NCBI GenBank assembly: GCA_010645155.1
Contig: JAAGOF010000095.1
Coordinates: 181,629-245,628 of the forward strand
Reading direction: 5' to 3'
DNA length: 64,000 nt
DNA from: Tigriopus japonicus
Taxonomy: Eukaryota; Arthropoda; Copepoda; Harpacticoida; Harpacticidae
This document shows, one piece after another, positions 11,170 through 23,488 of this stretch. The position numbers and the translations under genes were made by a program. Under the pieces are notes generated by a model. That model worked only from the letters and a program-made list of their open reading frames with translations, did not search any database and was not told where the DNA came from. Each line of letters starts with the position of its first letter. Within the stretch, counting starts at the first letter, position 1.

Positions 11170-12500
11170 GACATGCTCAAAGGTTGCTCAAGTGAGCGTT
11201 CAAAATCATACCGCTGGCGCTAAATGTCCTTGCCCTAAAACAGGGCCACGGTACTGAATTTTTTTTATCAAGATTCTGTGGAAATTTTCAAACACTATGA
11301 AATATGATTCAGACTTAGAAAACCAAGAGGAACAACTTTTGATTATCTGAGTTTCTCAAAGTCAGGTCTAGATCAAAAGTTCCATACCTAACAACCTATT
11401 AAATAAAATATTTTTGAAAATCTAGTCAGTACACTTTTAGAGCAGAATTAGATACCTTTCGAATCGAAATTACTTGAAAATATGTTGCTCAGCTGCTGAG
11501 TTATTTGACTTTAACCGGTTTATTTTTGGCCAAAAAAAAGCGAAAAAACGTTCTGGGTGTATGAAAACTCAAATTCCCAAACAAATGATATACTGTAGAT
11601 GTTTGATGTCACAAAAGAAAATAAAAATCTTCATTCTGTGTTTTATTGTAACATTTTAAAATAACAATTATTAAAACTAAATACACACTAAAAATGCATA
11701 TTTTTGAAAAACTATGTTTCCATTGATTTCAGTACATTTGGTTAGGTTTTCGAATGAAAATTAAAAAAAAAAAAAAAGTTCAACAGATGTGTCTTCAAAT
11801 TTTGTGAGAATTCAATATTTCTCGAAGGACCATGGTCAATTGGATTAAAATCATTTTTTTATACCTTATTGAATTTTACAAAATTTGCACTGAGGACTTA
11901 CCAATATAACTTTTCCTTAATTGAAAAGCCACAATTCGAAAATTTGTATTTTCAGTACGTTTTCGGAAATTATTAATATTATTTTGACATGCTATAACAA
12001 AACATAGAAGAATGAAGAATTTTTATTTTATCTTGTGACATCAAAAATCTATATCATTTGCTTGGGAATTTGAGTTTTCATATACCCAGATCGTTTTTTT
12101 CGCTTTTTGGGGGCCAAAAATGGTTAAACTCAAATAACTCAAGAGCTGAGCATCAAATTTTCAAACAATTTCAATTCGAAAGGTATCTAAATCTGCTCTA
12201 AAGTGTACTGACTATATTTTCAAAAATTAATTTATTTAAAAGGTTGTTAGGTATATAACTTTTAATCTAGACCTGACTTTGAGAAACTCAGAAAATCAAA
12301 GTTGTTTCTCTTGGTTTCCTGAGCCTGAATCATATTTCATAGTGTTTGGAAATTTCCATAGAAACTTGATATGATTTTTTCAGTACCATATGGCCGTTGG
12401 TTGTGGAAGGGTGCTCGGCCCATTTTGGCAAATTCAAAACATTTCAATTTTAGGGTGTAGTCAGAGGCTAGGTTCGTAGAAACGATCGAAATTTCACGTT
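11170..12500. mobile_element. Half foldback element interrupted by a second element
   Basis: Bases 11170-11249 match the first ~75 bases of the left arm of the 5723-6370 element (GACATG..., AAGGTTGCT, AGCGTT, AAATCAT, CCGC). The match resumes in the same orientation after 12388, with GGCCGTTGG, GCTCGGCCCATTTTGGC and GAAACGATCG. The two parts are separated exactly by the 1138-bp inverted repeat at 11250-12387. So an older foldback copy was split by a younger insertion. No right arm of the older copy is seen. Confidence 0.65.
11250..12387. mobile_element. 1.14-kb inverted-repeat element with ~440-bp arms
   Basis: Starts GGTACTGAA and ends TTCAGTACC. The left arm (about 11250-11690) and right arm (about 11950-12387) align as reverse complements along their whole length with scattered mismatches and small gaps. 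Shared landmarks include CACTATGAAATATGATTCA, CTCAAAGTCAGGTCTAGAT, GATACCTTTCGAAT, GCTCAGCT and ATGAAAACTCAAATTCCCAA. The loop is about 250 bp and contains an A tract at 11763. There is no ORF of note. It is a non-autonomous long-TIR transposon; a transcript through it would form long double-stranded RNA. Confidence 0.8.
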
Positions 12501-13686
12501 AAAGATATCATAGATATAAAGCCCGGATGTCTTGGAGCCCTTCCTATCTATTAAAACCAGAGGAGTTTTTTTCCCTTTGAATCTTGGCATGTTCTAAGGT
12601 TGCATCCTCAGCCTGGCTGCTGGGAAGTGTTGAACCACTGTGGTCACAATAGATCTTGAACAGATTTAGCCAGTCTTTAAATGCTAAATTTAGCTACATT
12701 GCCACCACACTCTGTTGGGTCGAAGGGGGAGGGTCCAGTATATTTTCGGAAGGGTCCTAAACCAATCCCGTTTGTCAGTAGAATAATTACAAATTGGGAT
12801 ATACGAGGCACATACAGTACACCTTTTTGAATGGATAAAAATGGTTTCATCAGAGTGAGACCTTCTCCCGAGGTTAATTGGTCGATCAAAGTTGTAAAAA
12901 TACAAATTGCACCAAAGAAATGCATGCTTTGAAGTAATGAGTCAACGGCCTTGCTCGAATGAGCTGGTAATTTGGAGACAATTTTTGGTTAGTCTTGACA
13001 GCTCCTGTGAAACAGAATGAAACCTTTCAAATCGGAGCAAAAATGGTCAATAACGGCAGCAATAACGGTCTCTGTGGTTTTTGTCCAAAGTTAAAGATTT
13101 GAAAAGACGCAAGTCACTCCCATTACCAACTCTCATTCGAATCGAGCTGAGTCTTGAAACGGAATATTTGTGCCTATTCGTAGCCAATGGCTGAAAGTAT
13201 TTAGTACCTAGCGAGTTAGCCGCGTAATGACAAAAAGGCGGCACTTATTCCCTCCCCGTTAGCTATCGCTAAACCACACTTGCAAACATATGGTCTAATC
13301 TAATCTGTTGCTTCTTGTTCGTGACTATCTGGTCCATCTTAGCCATTGGACCACATTGACCATCAAGCACGCCCAACTTAGAGGAATCTTTCCAATGCCA
13401 CATTTGGGCGTATTTAGCCACTCTTATCTCGAGTAAAAGTAAACACACATTTATGAGGATGGCCTCGTTGAAACCTCACTCATGCCTATAAATGTCTTGA
13501 AGACCATCACCGGTTCAATTCGGTCCACTTCAAGAATGTCTCTGTGGTAAAATTCTGAATGGCCTATGCTCAAAGTTGGTTCCCTTATCCGCTCTTTTAT
13601 CGTCTTCAAGATTGTGCAGAGGCGACGAAAAGGCTGTTCCAAAGTCACAATAGCACAAGCTGGAACAGGCATCAGATTGGTCCAAC
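12501..13686. other. Non-coding stretch
   Basis: No supported gene. A short direct match to the foldback terminus (CATGTTCTAAGGTTGC, near 12589) is too short to call. The right end would contain the promoter and leader of the small gene that follows, with no recognisable motif. Confidence 0.35.
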
Positions 13687-14231
13687 ATGGCACAAGGTGA
13701 AGACGGAAAAAGGAGTGAATCTTTTGTAAGGAAATAAATTGAAAGAAAACACTCAACCTTGTCCTTTTCCAGTTCCAAAATGGGTTCTCCTGGCTGGATT
13801 TGTATTGGTACTTCAGTGCTTTGGTTTTGTCGACTCATTCGAGTCCCATGAAGGTAATCTGACCTGACAAATTAGTGGGAACGAAATGACTAACATATCA
13901 TTCGTTCCTTTTCAGAGGAAAAGCGATTCAAAACGTCGCCATTTACTTGGTCCAATCCTTTGTCTGGCTACAATATTGTTTTGGTTCGAGTGCCAAATCA
14001 TTCACCTCAGGAGGATAAATATCAGTTGCAAGGTATAATTAATGCAACCCAACTTCAAAAAATCATTATTATTATTCTTATTATTATTACTACTATCAAG
14101 TTGATTTTATTCTTATTTTAGTGATTCGAGGACGTTCAAATCCGTTTTCCAACAAGAACTCGCCTGCGAAAATGCGTCAAAACTATGTGCTGAAATGGTT
14201 AGGTAAATACCCTTACCAAACAAAAGGTTAA
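13687..14231 (+). CDS. Candidate small secreted protein, four exons, unrecognised
   Basis: Proposed exons: 13687-13696, 13773-13853, 13916-14032 and 14122-14231, with introns of 76, 62 and 89 bp. All three introns are phase 1 with GT/AG ends, and two acceptors follow good pyrimidine tracts. The joined frame is 105 codons. It starts MAQVPKWVLLAGFVLVLQCF, a textbook signal peptide likely cut after FVDS. The mature part has a dibasic EEKR site, a WSNPLSGYNIVLVRVP block and a basic SNPFSNKNSPAKMRQNY tail. AATAAA lies at 14326-14331, about 95 bases after the stop. The start context is CCAACATGG. The last exon could instead be spliced at 14203 to 14253 (tail GAENES) or to 14650. I recognise no family; it could be a peptide precursor, a small extracellular protein, or the front of a larger gene. 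Confidence 0.45.
14064..14096. repeat. (ATT)n-rich simple repeat
   Basis: Interrupted ATT/CTT trinucleotide run, inside the proposed third intron of the small secreted-protein gene. Confidence 0.8.
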
Positions 14232-15466
14232 AATATAGCATATCCATACCAGGAGCCGAAAATGAAAGCTAAAACAATCAGTTGCGATATTTGTAAAAAC
14301 GTTTTCTCTCAACCTCCCTTTACGGAATAAAACCAATGTCTTGAAGCTTCTTTAAAATGTTCTTACTCAATTCTTTTGTGAACACAGAGCAGAGGTACGT
14401 ACAATTTTTTTAATATTTTACCACCAAGCGTGAGACAAAATCATTTGTAAAAATGTATGTATTGGTGACCATGGCGATACGAGGGGCATACCAAAAGCTT
14501 GGATATGTGATCGCTGATTCCAAAATGGTTAATTTTATGAATTTTGTTACTTTTACTACTTTTCAGCCAAACCTCCGATGAGCTCTTAGAAATAATCATC
14601 TTTTTTTCAATTCAATTTTCAATTTTTACATTTCAAATAACTCTTGTAGACCCATCTTTGAGAGCACCCTCAAGGACTCCTCGATTATTGCAACCTTAAC
14701 TTTTTGATTGACTTGCAAACCTAATCTTCCTTTTGATTTGGGAAGAGATAAAAGTCAAACGCTGCCAAGTTTGGCAAAACTGGAGAATGTTTGTTTGTTT
14801 TTAGATCCCTTTTCCATCATGAATTGCTCAGTTTCCAGGTCCAAGTGCAGGACCCAATTTGATAATTTTACCAAATGGTATTCAGATACTTCGTTATTTT
14901 TAACAACGTGCAGTTTTTACTTGCGTGATATTTTAACTTTTGTCCAAGTGGTTCTGGGTTTTGTCTCACTATAGAAGTTTTTGACGAAATGCTGCACATT
15001 TGGACAACTTTTTTTCGACGGAATGAGTTGGGTCAAAAGAGCTAAGTGAACCTTGTTTGAAGTGAGTTTCGATTGAGAGAGGGGACCAGAAAAGAGGCAT
15101 CGATACTGTATAGTACGTCTTCAAGAGCATTCACGGGTTTCCATGGCTTCTTGCAGTTCAGGGGATAGCTCCAGATCACCCACCTATGATCCTGTCATGA
15201 ATCCGTCGGAATGAGTTGGGACTACTGTTCACATACTTGGAGTGGCCTGCGTACGCATTCTATAGGTATCTCGTATTATTTGTTATGTGGTTCTTAACTA
15301 GTGATCGTTACAGAATCGGATCGGTTCTGATGCCGGCTCTGAAAACTCATGAATCAATTCAATATATTTTTCTTTAAAATCTAGTGCTCAGAACCTCTCT
15401 GATACCAGACAAGAAATTGCTTATTAGAAGGAAAACATGGTTGATGTGATGGATAATTGTGTTGTC
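14232..15466. other. Non-coding stretch downstream of the small gene
   Basis: Contains a polyadenylation signal AATAAA at 14326-14331 that fits the preceding gene. Otherwise AT-rich with no supported coding region; the 88-codon open frame near 14708 has no recognisable features. Confidence 0.35.
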
Positions 15467-15710
15467 CAATGATGGGCCGAAAGTGTTTTCGACAGAAATT
15501 TTTGGTTTCGGTTTCGGTTATGTCAACAGAAATTGAAAGAAGACATCTACTATGAAGACACTAATTTTCCGATTTTTTCAAAATATGCGATAATCCAACT
15601 TCGAACAAATGAGTTTTTTTACTTAATGAAGAATGAATGATTTATGTATAAGTTTTTTTAATCAGGTGCTTTCGGTGTCGGGTAAGAGCTCTTTCGGTTC
15701 ATCACCAATG
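15467..15710. mobile_element. hAT-like non-autonomous element A
   Basis: The left end CAATGATGGGCCGAAAG and the right end CTTTCGGTTCATCACCAATG are imperfect inverted repeats, and the interior repeats TTTCGGTTTCGGTT. Ends of the form YARTGNTGG...CCGAAA recall short-TIR hAT elements and match the element at 43248-43580. There is no coding capacity. I could not see an 8-bp target duplication. Confidence 0.5.
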
Positions 15711-15890
15711 CTGTCCTGGCAAGGCGTTGGATTTCCATTTTTTTCAAAATATGCGATAATCCAACCTCGAACAAATAAGTTTTTATTAACTTAACGAAGA
15801 ATGAATGATGCATGTTTTTTTTTAGTCAGGTGCTTTTGGTATCGGGTAAGAGCTCTTTCGGTCCATCACCAATGCTGTCCTGGCAAGGCG
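15571..15890. repeat. Tandem duplication, two units of ~166 bp
   Basis: The segment from TTTTTTCAAAATATGCGATA to TGTCCTGGCAAGGCG occurs twice in direct orientation with a 166-bp offset (15571-15726 and 15737-15890). It carries the right half of hAT-like element A plus flanking sequence, so the duplication followed the insertion. The copies differ at a few positions and small indels. Confidence 0.85.
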
Positions 15891-16930
15891 ATTAGATTTT
15901 GAATGATCGCCAACCAACGAGCTTTGATTTTTTGTTTTCAGTTTTCCAAGACATTCCAAAATGGAACTATTAGCATTTCGGTCTAAACTAATCACATTTC
16001 GATTAACCCTCACACTATTCATGGGGATGTTTTCTTATTTCATTTTTCATTTCATTCATGTTAAATATACTGCAGAACATGGATGTCGTAAGTGGTTTGT
16101 TGGCAAATTCCAAAAGTACCAGCCATAATACAGATACCGCCACCATGATTTGAAAGGCTCTTTGATGGGCAAATTTCTCTCGAGCTTATCAAGCCACAAG
16201 CCTCAGCCTTTGTCGGAAGTCGGATGTGGATAGGGAGGGCTACATACTATTATATGAGGGTGCGTCGTACTACAAAGCTGTAGTGTATTGTGTGTGGTGT
16301 TGGTGGACTCTTTGTTGGCCTCCGCCGCCGTCATCATCGTGTTCCCCAGCAAAGATCACTTTCACGGACCTTGGAGGCCAAGGCAAGGCCACTTGTCACT
16401 CTCCTTTCCTCCGAGCTCTGGCCGCTGAACCGCGTTTGGCCCCGCGTCTCTCGGTTTAGCGTTCACACTTTGTGGAACATCCTGGGCAAGGACGGCCGGC
16501 CTTCAAGGGCCGTGAGACAAGGCCGTTTCAACTGTGGAAAGACTGGGAGTTGATGATGAGGAAATGCTACGCGGAATTCAGATCCAGTGGTTGGAAATTG
16601 TTCCTCGAACATAGTGCAACAACTCGTTGGAGTCACTGATTGATTAGCTGAGGAATCTGCCTTTAGTTATGTGGTGATCACTGATTAGTGAGTCCCATTG
16701 CCTTTGGGTGGAGGTTGGTTGCGATCGATCGAGGAAATGGGGTCTGGATGGAAGGATCAAAATGTAATTTCCGGCCCACCAGAATCCCCTCGTGCGATCC
16801 TCCCATGAACCATTAATATCATCAGATTCTTGGCTCTTTGGCAAGCCAGAGCGTGTTAAGTTCTTTTGGGCGTAAATGTGCGTGATTCCAGTGTATTGAG
16901 TCACACCCAATCACCGTGAAAAGAAGCCAC

Positions 16931-16953
16931 TCTCTCTCTCTCTCCCTCTCTTT
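16931..16953. repeat. (TC)n simple repeat
   Basis: Run of CT/TC dinucleotides with one CCC interruption, just upstream of the possible exon at 16978. Confidence 0.8.
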
Positions 16954-16977
16954 TCATAAGTTCTTTGAGTGCCCGTA

Positions 16978-17032
16978 ATGATGAGTGAAGATCATGGAAA
17001 TGAGTTCCATCAAATCCTCGCTGTTTTCACAG
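16978..17032 (+). CDS. Possible isolated first coding exon
   Basis: Two adjacent ATGs open a frame reading MMSEDHGNEFHQILAVFT, followed by a strong 5' splice site CACAG|GTAAGA (phase 1). An ATG at 16994 in another frame would read MEMSSIKSSLFSQ and end phase 0 at the same donor. No downstream partner exon was found, so this may be chance. Confidence 0.15.
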
Positions 17033-20000
17033 GTAAGACATTCCAAGAATAATGGTTGTCCCATTGACGTACACATAAATCCAAATGAAGGAGCCTGATG
17101 GGGCCTCCTGAGCATTTCAAAAGGTTCAGTTCAATCCTTTGATTGAGTAGCCATTAGCAGAAGTCCAGGTCGTTTCCATCGAACGACCTTCATCCCTAGG
17201 GAGTTCCAAGAATCCCCCATTCCGGTCAGATCTTTTCATTCGCCGCAATGGATACATTCGTTAAAATGAGTCTTTCAAACGAAAGCTTCAAGCCTCAAAA
17301 TGCATTTATTCTGGCTCCTAAAAGCATATTCTGTCAAAGCAGACTTGAGATTTGTCATATTCGCAACTTTCATGGGCATGCAGTGCCTCAGATTTGGCAT
17401 CCCAAAAACAAGGGACATAAAATGGAAGAATGGCAAGTGCACAAAACAAAGCCTTGACACAGCCGGAATATAGTCGACGAAGAAATGAATGAATGTGAGA
17501 TATACGTATATTATACAACCTCGATATCAAATCCCAAGTGAGCCTAGGACTGACTGCTCTTGGAGGCGAGATAATGATCCCACGCTTTCGTTTGGCTTTA
17601 TATGTAACACTTAATGAGAATGGATGGAGATTTAGCAAATACACTTTATTTCTCTTATATTCATTTACTCTACACTGACTGGAGTTGTGCCTTAAGTAAG
17701 ACTTGTCGTTATGTTTGGCTGTTATTGAGCCTACCGTTAGAAATGTTTTGCTGCGACGAATGGAGTTTGTACTGAATGGCGAATGCAGTCTAAAAGGAAT
17801 GGAAGGTCACTCGTTAACACCATTAGCGAAGGCACTTCAAGCATAACGGAGAGGTACTTTCAACCCAGTTTTCGAGTACAGTGGAATCTAATTAGGTACA
17901 AACACTGCTACCCTCAAGAACTTCGAATGCTGGAACGTTTTTGGAGGAGGCAGAAAAATACTTTGAGTGAGTGGTTTTGTTAATATTGCCTTTGAGGGAT
18001 AAAGAGTTCCATTCCGTTTTGTTTTTGAGTGACATGATATAATTTTTATTCACCTATGTAGTTGTAGTGCATGCATGTAAACATCCTAAGAAGGTGATTG
18101 ACGTTGTTTTGAATCAAGTCCAAATAAATTTAGTGTCAAATGATGTCAGAATGTAATGGAGTTAATTCTTAGTGAACTAGTAAATAAACTAAATAAAATG
18201 CAGGTACTTGACCACGAATAAGTTTTTTTGTCCTTGGCCTGAACCTCTTTGGTTTCTCCCAATAAATAATACATTTTATTGTCGATTGTATTTTCTTCTT
18301 TTCGAATTTTTAAGATTCTTAGAGAAGCGAGCGTCTATCTACTTTTAGCCATTTCATTAACTTGACCTAATCGTAACGAAATAACGATTTCATTTAGACC
18401 ATAATGCTTTACTTATGTGTCATTCTGTGCCTAATCTTGCACTTGATTGAAAAGTGTTTTGTTGTATGAGATTTTTCATGGTTATTTTTCTTGAAGCCTT
18501 TCACTTTTGAATTAAAATGTGCAGTAACTATTGAAATACAAATTTTCTGGTCCACCCTGTCAGTCCTAAGCTTTGGGGCCTTTCTTCGCACTTCTTAAAT
18601 CAGGTCTCATTGCTTTCGACTTTTAGTCGCAGTAATGTTTTCTTTGTGGTTGGAAATATCAGGTTCATCCATAAGCCCTTTTTCTCAAAAACTTATGGTT
18701 TCAAGAGTTATTCTTTGGTCTGAAAGCTGGGCTATCTATAATTGTTGACAACCATGAATGTACCAGACGATTAATGTTTAGTAGCATATCCTCAATTAAA
18801 GACTTTCTACCAAAGCTTTGTCAAACAAATGCATGGCAAGGTGGAGCACTGAGGAAAATCCAAACGATAACAAGGGATTCGTCATATTTTAACTATTTAT
18901 AGGAACTGCCAGGCTATAATTTTAGATAGTACGTGCAAAGTATTAGGGGAAGGGCAGATTTGAGCGCCAGAAGGACCAAAAAGATGATACAAGCAGCAGA
19001 ATATACTTTATTTTTTAGAATTCAAGTATTTTGTTGAAATTCAATTTTCAATTTAATCAAACGTATGAGTCAAAAGTAACGCTGCTTTTTAATGCAGAGC
19101 CAACTCAAATGCAAAATGTATACGCATCAATCACTACAATCTTTCCAAAAGTTTTTTCTCTACGAAGTCTTTTTTCTGTTCAATTTTTTAACCTAATGTT
19201 TGTCCCATGATTTAGATTATCAAACCTTTTTGTCATATCTACATTCGGTTTGAATGAATCCAGAAATCACGTTAGGAAGTAAACAAGCTAGAATACATAG
19301 ATGTGTGTTTTGACCTTTTTGCTCTATTCGCACACCATACAGTAGGTTTCCAATTGCGTTTGGAACATGCGAATTGCCGAGGGAACTCATGGAAACTTGA
19401 TGCATTGGAGTCTCTCTCTCTCTACATTCTGTATCTTGCTCAGAACAACGTATGTAGGGATCGTTTCGAAGGAGAAGGAGCAGACACGTTCATCCCAAAG
19501 GGTTAAAGAGCTCTTTGGCCACCGTTGACCCAAATTAATCTCGAGACATGAGCCGCAATGCTCTTCAACGCTCGTTCGTTTAAGTAAAACATGAAAGCTC
19601 GGCTCTAATGCATGGTTTGGGAAGAAATATTGGGATGGCCAAATTCCAGGTTGTTTCAAGTCAATTTAGCACTGTTTGCAGAGGGCCCTCGAATTTGAGC
19701 AAACCGAGAACAATGCACATTCCGTTAAGGTCCCTAAACTGTCAGTTACTCATCAATAGCACTTTGAGGTTCCGGTTGGTTCATTATTCATCATTACCAC
19801 TTTACCTGTCTAATAGTGGGACGGCCAAAATGGTCGTGTGGTTGCCTCTCTGAGCCATTTCCCTTACAGTAGATTGTTCGAGAATCGGCCTTTATTTGAG
19901 TTCATTTAAGGCAGGCGTCCATGTCTTACTGTCTATTGGAGAAGCTTCGAGTTTGCTCCCACATTCTACCTTCAAGATCGAGTTGGTTGATTGTCACGGC

Positions 20001-23000
20001 CACTGAATAATTACCAATGTCCATATTGAGGACAAATCAAACATGGGAGCTTGTTAGGAAAAATCTACGGTAAACGCACGTGGGTCCAATGCGTCTGGTT
20101 CGTAACAGCCCTCTGTATTGATGCGTATCAACCACAGTCCTAATTTTGTTGGCTGATAAACCATGTAAACTGACTCGCTTAATACTGGGTAGGCCGTTGG
20201 TATGATCGCAACGATGCAGACAACGAAGAATGCCCCTGTTTGAGGACGGAAATATCCTAGTCCTGCACTTACATGGAGCAATGGATACGAATGTACCGCA
20301 GTCATGGTGGTTCCCAATTATTGGTAAAACTCGTCGAGGAATACGAACGACCACAAACGTGCGTATTTGGGATCCAGCCACTGAGCACTTGCTTGCTTGC
20401 TCGCTCTCCAGTAGTGGCAATGCACACAAGTCATACTCTAATTCTCAAGTGGGTCATTTCTGGTCTCTTTGTTGTGGATCTCTGAGGAATTGAACGAGAA
20501 TGAGGAAAATTTTCTTGTTAACTCGTCAGTGCTTGTTGATTACTGTTTTTTCCAATGATACGGCAAATGTGTTTCGCTTTGACCTTGATACAAGTCAGAT
20601 TCGAGCAAGTAGGAGTTTAAACTTCAAGAACACTTGCTCAAATATAAGTATGAAGAAAGATGATAAAGAATTTGTACACTGGTAGAAGATATTTTGAACA
20701 TGGAAAAAACGTAAGTTGCCAACTTTTCCGTCACTATCGGGCTTTTGCAAAAAAAACTGGAATTGAATAATAATAATTACTTTATTTACATTTAGCAATA
20801 CTTCCACTCCATCAGTCTTCGGTTCTTCCTCAAAATACATTGAATTTGGCATTTATTCCAGAATGCTTTTGCTCTTGGGAAGAATTTTCAAAAATGTGGG
20901 TTGAATATTTATAACGTCTCTAGCACTGTTTAACCTAAAAGAAGGCCTTCACATCCACTTGAAGTTTCAATTCTCTTTGCACCAGTTGTCCACTTGTCTT
21001 TGTTTTGGAGCGTTGTTACGCACGTCAGAAAGCATCTTTCTAATACAATTATAGTATTTGTCATCAAGATGGTTTGTACAGCCTTAATTATGAAGAAACA
21101 TTCTACCGTACTCAAAAACAACAGGTCCTACTTTTATAGTTTGCAAAATTTCATGTTAGGGGGGTTAATAGGTCTCATGTTAGCAATACTAATAAAGATA
21201 AGTCCTAAAATCAAGTCACTGTCATGTTTTTCGAGTAGGCGTCATAGATCGTTTATTAATCACTAGATAGCGTGCAAGCTTTACTCAAGCTGATTTGGCA
21301 AGTGGGGCGGAATGCGTTGAATTTTTGAGGAAAATGTCACCTTCACAACTGTTGAGAGGACAGTTAGTGTGACCAAACATGCAAATCAAGACCATCTTTT
21401 TTTACTCGTTCTTGAAGCCACCGGTTAGTTTTTACCCATTTATGTATTGTATTGACTCTTCATAACGCAAAAGCTTAGATTTGTGTTCTTCCTAAAATTG
21501 ACTTATTCAATGTATTGGCAAAAAAAGTTCCTAGTTGTAGTATTCAAATCCAAGGCATGGTCACCTAGTGATGTCTTCCTTCTTTCAATAAAGTGACCAC
21601 TAGCAAAAAATAACCCAAAATCATTGCTCAGTTCCTCCTTTTTCCCGCACTTTTGTCTGCTCAACAGTTGGCGATGGAAGACACATTTTTAGGCTCAAAC
21701 TCCCTCTAGTATTTAAAAGATCTCAATGGGAGGTGCTCATCGCAATTGTTTCTCATGCAAGCTACTGGCGATTTAAAAGTACACTCGAAGACCGTCAGTC
21801 TGACTTCATTTCATTAAATACAAATATATAAATTGATGCAATAACATGCCATTTAATAATTCAGATTTTCTGCTTGGAAAAGATGGAAAATGACAAAACA
21901 CCTGTGTTTTTCTCCAAAAAGTGACACGAGCCTTTTCTTTGAGCTCGTCGCGTCGTTTTTTTGTGCCAATGTGTTTGCTTAAGATGTCGAGTCTTCGAAG
22001 AGCTCGAATTCTTGCTCGATCGGCATCCTTAAGCCTTCATAATGGATTGAGAGTTGAGACTACGTTGTGTACGGCCGTGAGAATCAGAAAGTGTGTTTCC
22101 CATAAATGCACTTCCGAAGCTTTGGAAGCCAATACTGCAGGCCGTTTTCTGCTAGCTTAGTATATCCTCATGTTTCAGTTCCAACTTGGGCTCTACTCCA
22201 AAGTTTTCATGGGCAAAGACCCCTTGGTCCTCCCTCCTCTTTCTCCTTCTTCTTCTCGTTTGAACCATTCTCATGTTCCACTTCAGTGTCTCCGAATTTA
22301 TGCATCCTTCAATTCAGAGAATAGCCAGGTTCTATGGCCTATAACCATCCAATGTTTTTTCCGAATCATGTAACCGCCCAATCATTACCCAAAAAGAGCG
22401 ATTTGAACGGCAGAACCTGTGGGACAGAATTGGGGTTTTCTTTTTTCTTAACTCTCCAAGTTGCTCCACATTCTCAAGTAAATGATATGTTGTTGAGAGC
22501 CTCAGTCATCAGATTAGTTCTGCGTCTGAGTAGTGATTTTATTTTTGTGCCAAACACCTTCAAGCCCAGAGACTGGTTTGTCACTTTGATTCAAGTGCAA
22601 TTCAGTTTAATGCGATGTCTCTCTTGCCAATGCTGCGGTGATTCCATTTGTGCATTGGATGCTCAATGAGGCTTGCGTAAAGTTTTCTTGACAAGTTTCT
22701 GTCGAACAACTGGTAGTTCTCCTTACTTTACTTTGTGCAATTGCGACAAAGCCAATGCTACTTTTCCACGTTACAATAAGTGAGAAAGTGAGTGAATGAT
22801 TGAATGAATGCGTGTGTCAGTTGTCCACATCAGCATTGATTGACCTTGGATCACCCTGGTCGTGAATAAACGTCATGTTTATTGGGATCTTTCTCCTCCT
22901 CTCTGGAACATGTCAATCATTTGTCGTTCCCACGTGCCCATTACCGAGAATCGCCGCTTCTCCCGGGATTGTTGATATTTATCGTGGAACAAGAGAAAGG

Positions 23001-23488
23001 ACAGATCAGAGAACAAGCATTTCAAGCTTTGGTCTCGCGGGTATTCGAGCATCGTACTAATTCAATCTGCTTAAAAGGCAGGTGGTTCTTTCCGATGGAA
23101 GATGTGGATGATCTCGATTTTCCCGCTCGACGCATTGGGCCGCAGTAATGATGCTTCTTAGTTATCAGACCCATTTGTAGCAATCAAGAACGTGGATTGT
23201 TCTCATTGCCTTGCCGACCAAAACCAAAGGCCATTTGTAACTGGAGAACAGTTTCGATCGAGTTCCACGTGGGTTCGGTTCCAGATTATCGATAGAAATT
23301 TTCCCTCCACAAGACTTTTCTTGTTTAGTTTGTGCAACCTCTCTCTGTGTCTACTTTGGAAAATCGAAAGGAGACAAACTGTCTTTGCCCAAAGACGAAG
23401 AATTATTTTGCGACGGCATTAAGCGTCTCTAGAATGGAAAGGCCAAGTTTAAAGGCCTTGTTGCTGGGATATAAATATCTGGAGGATT

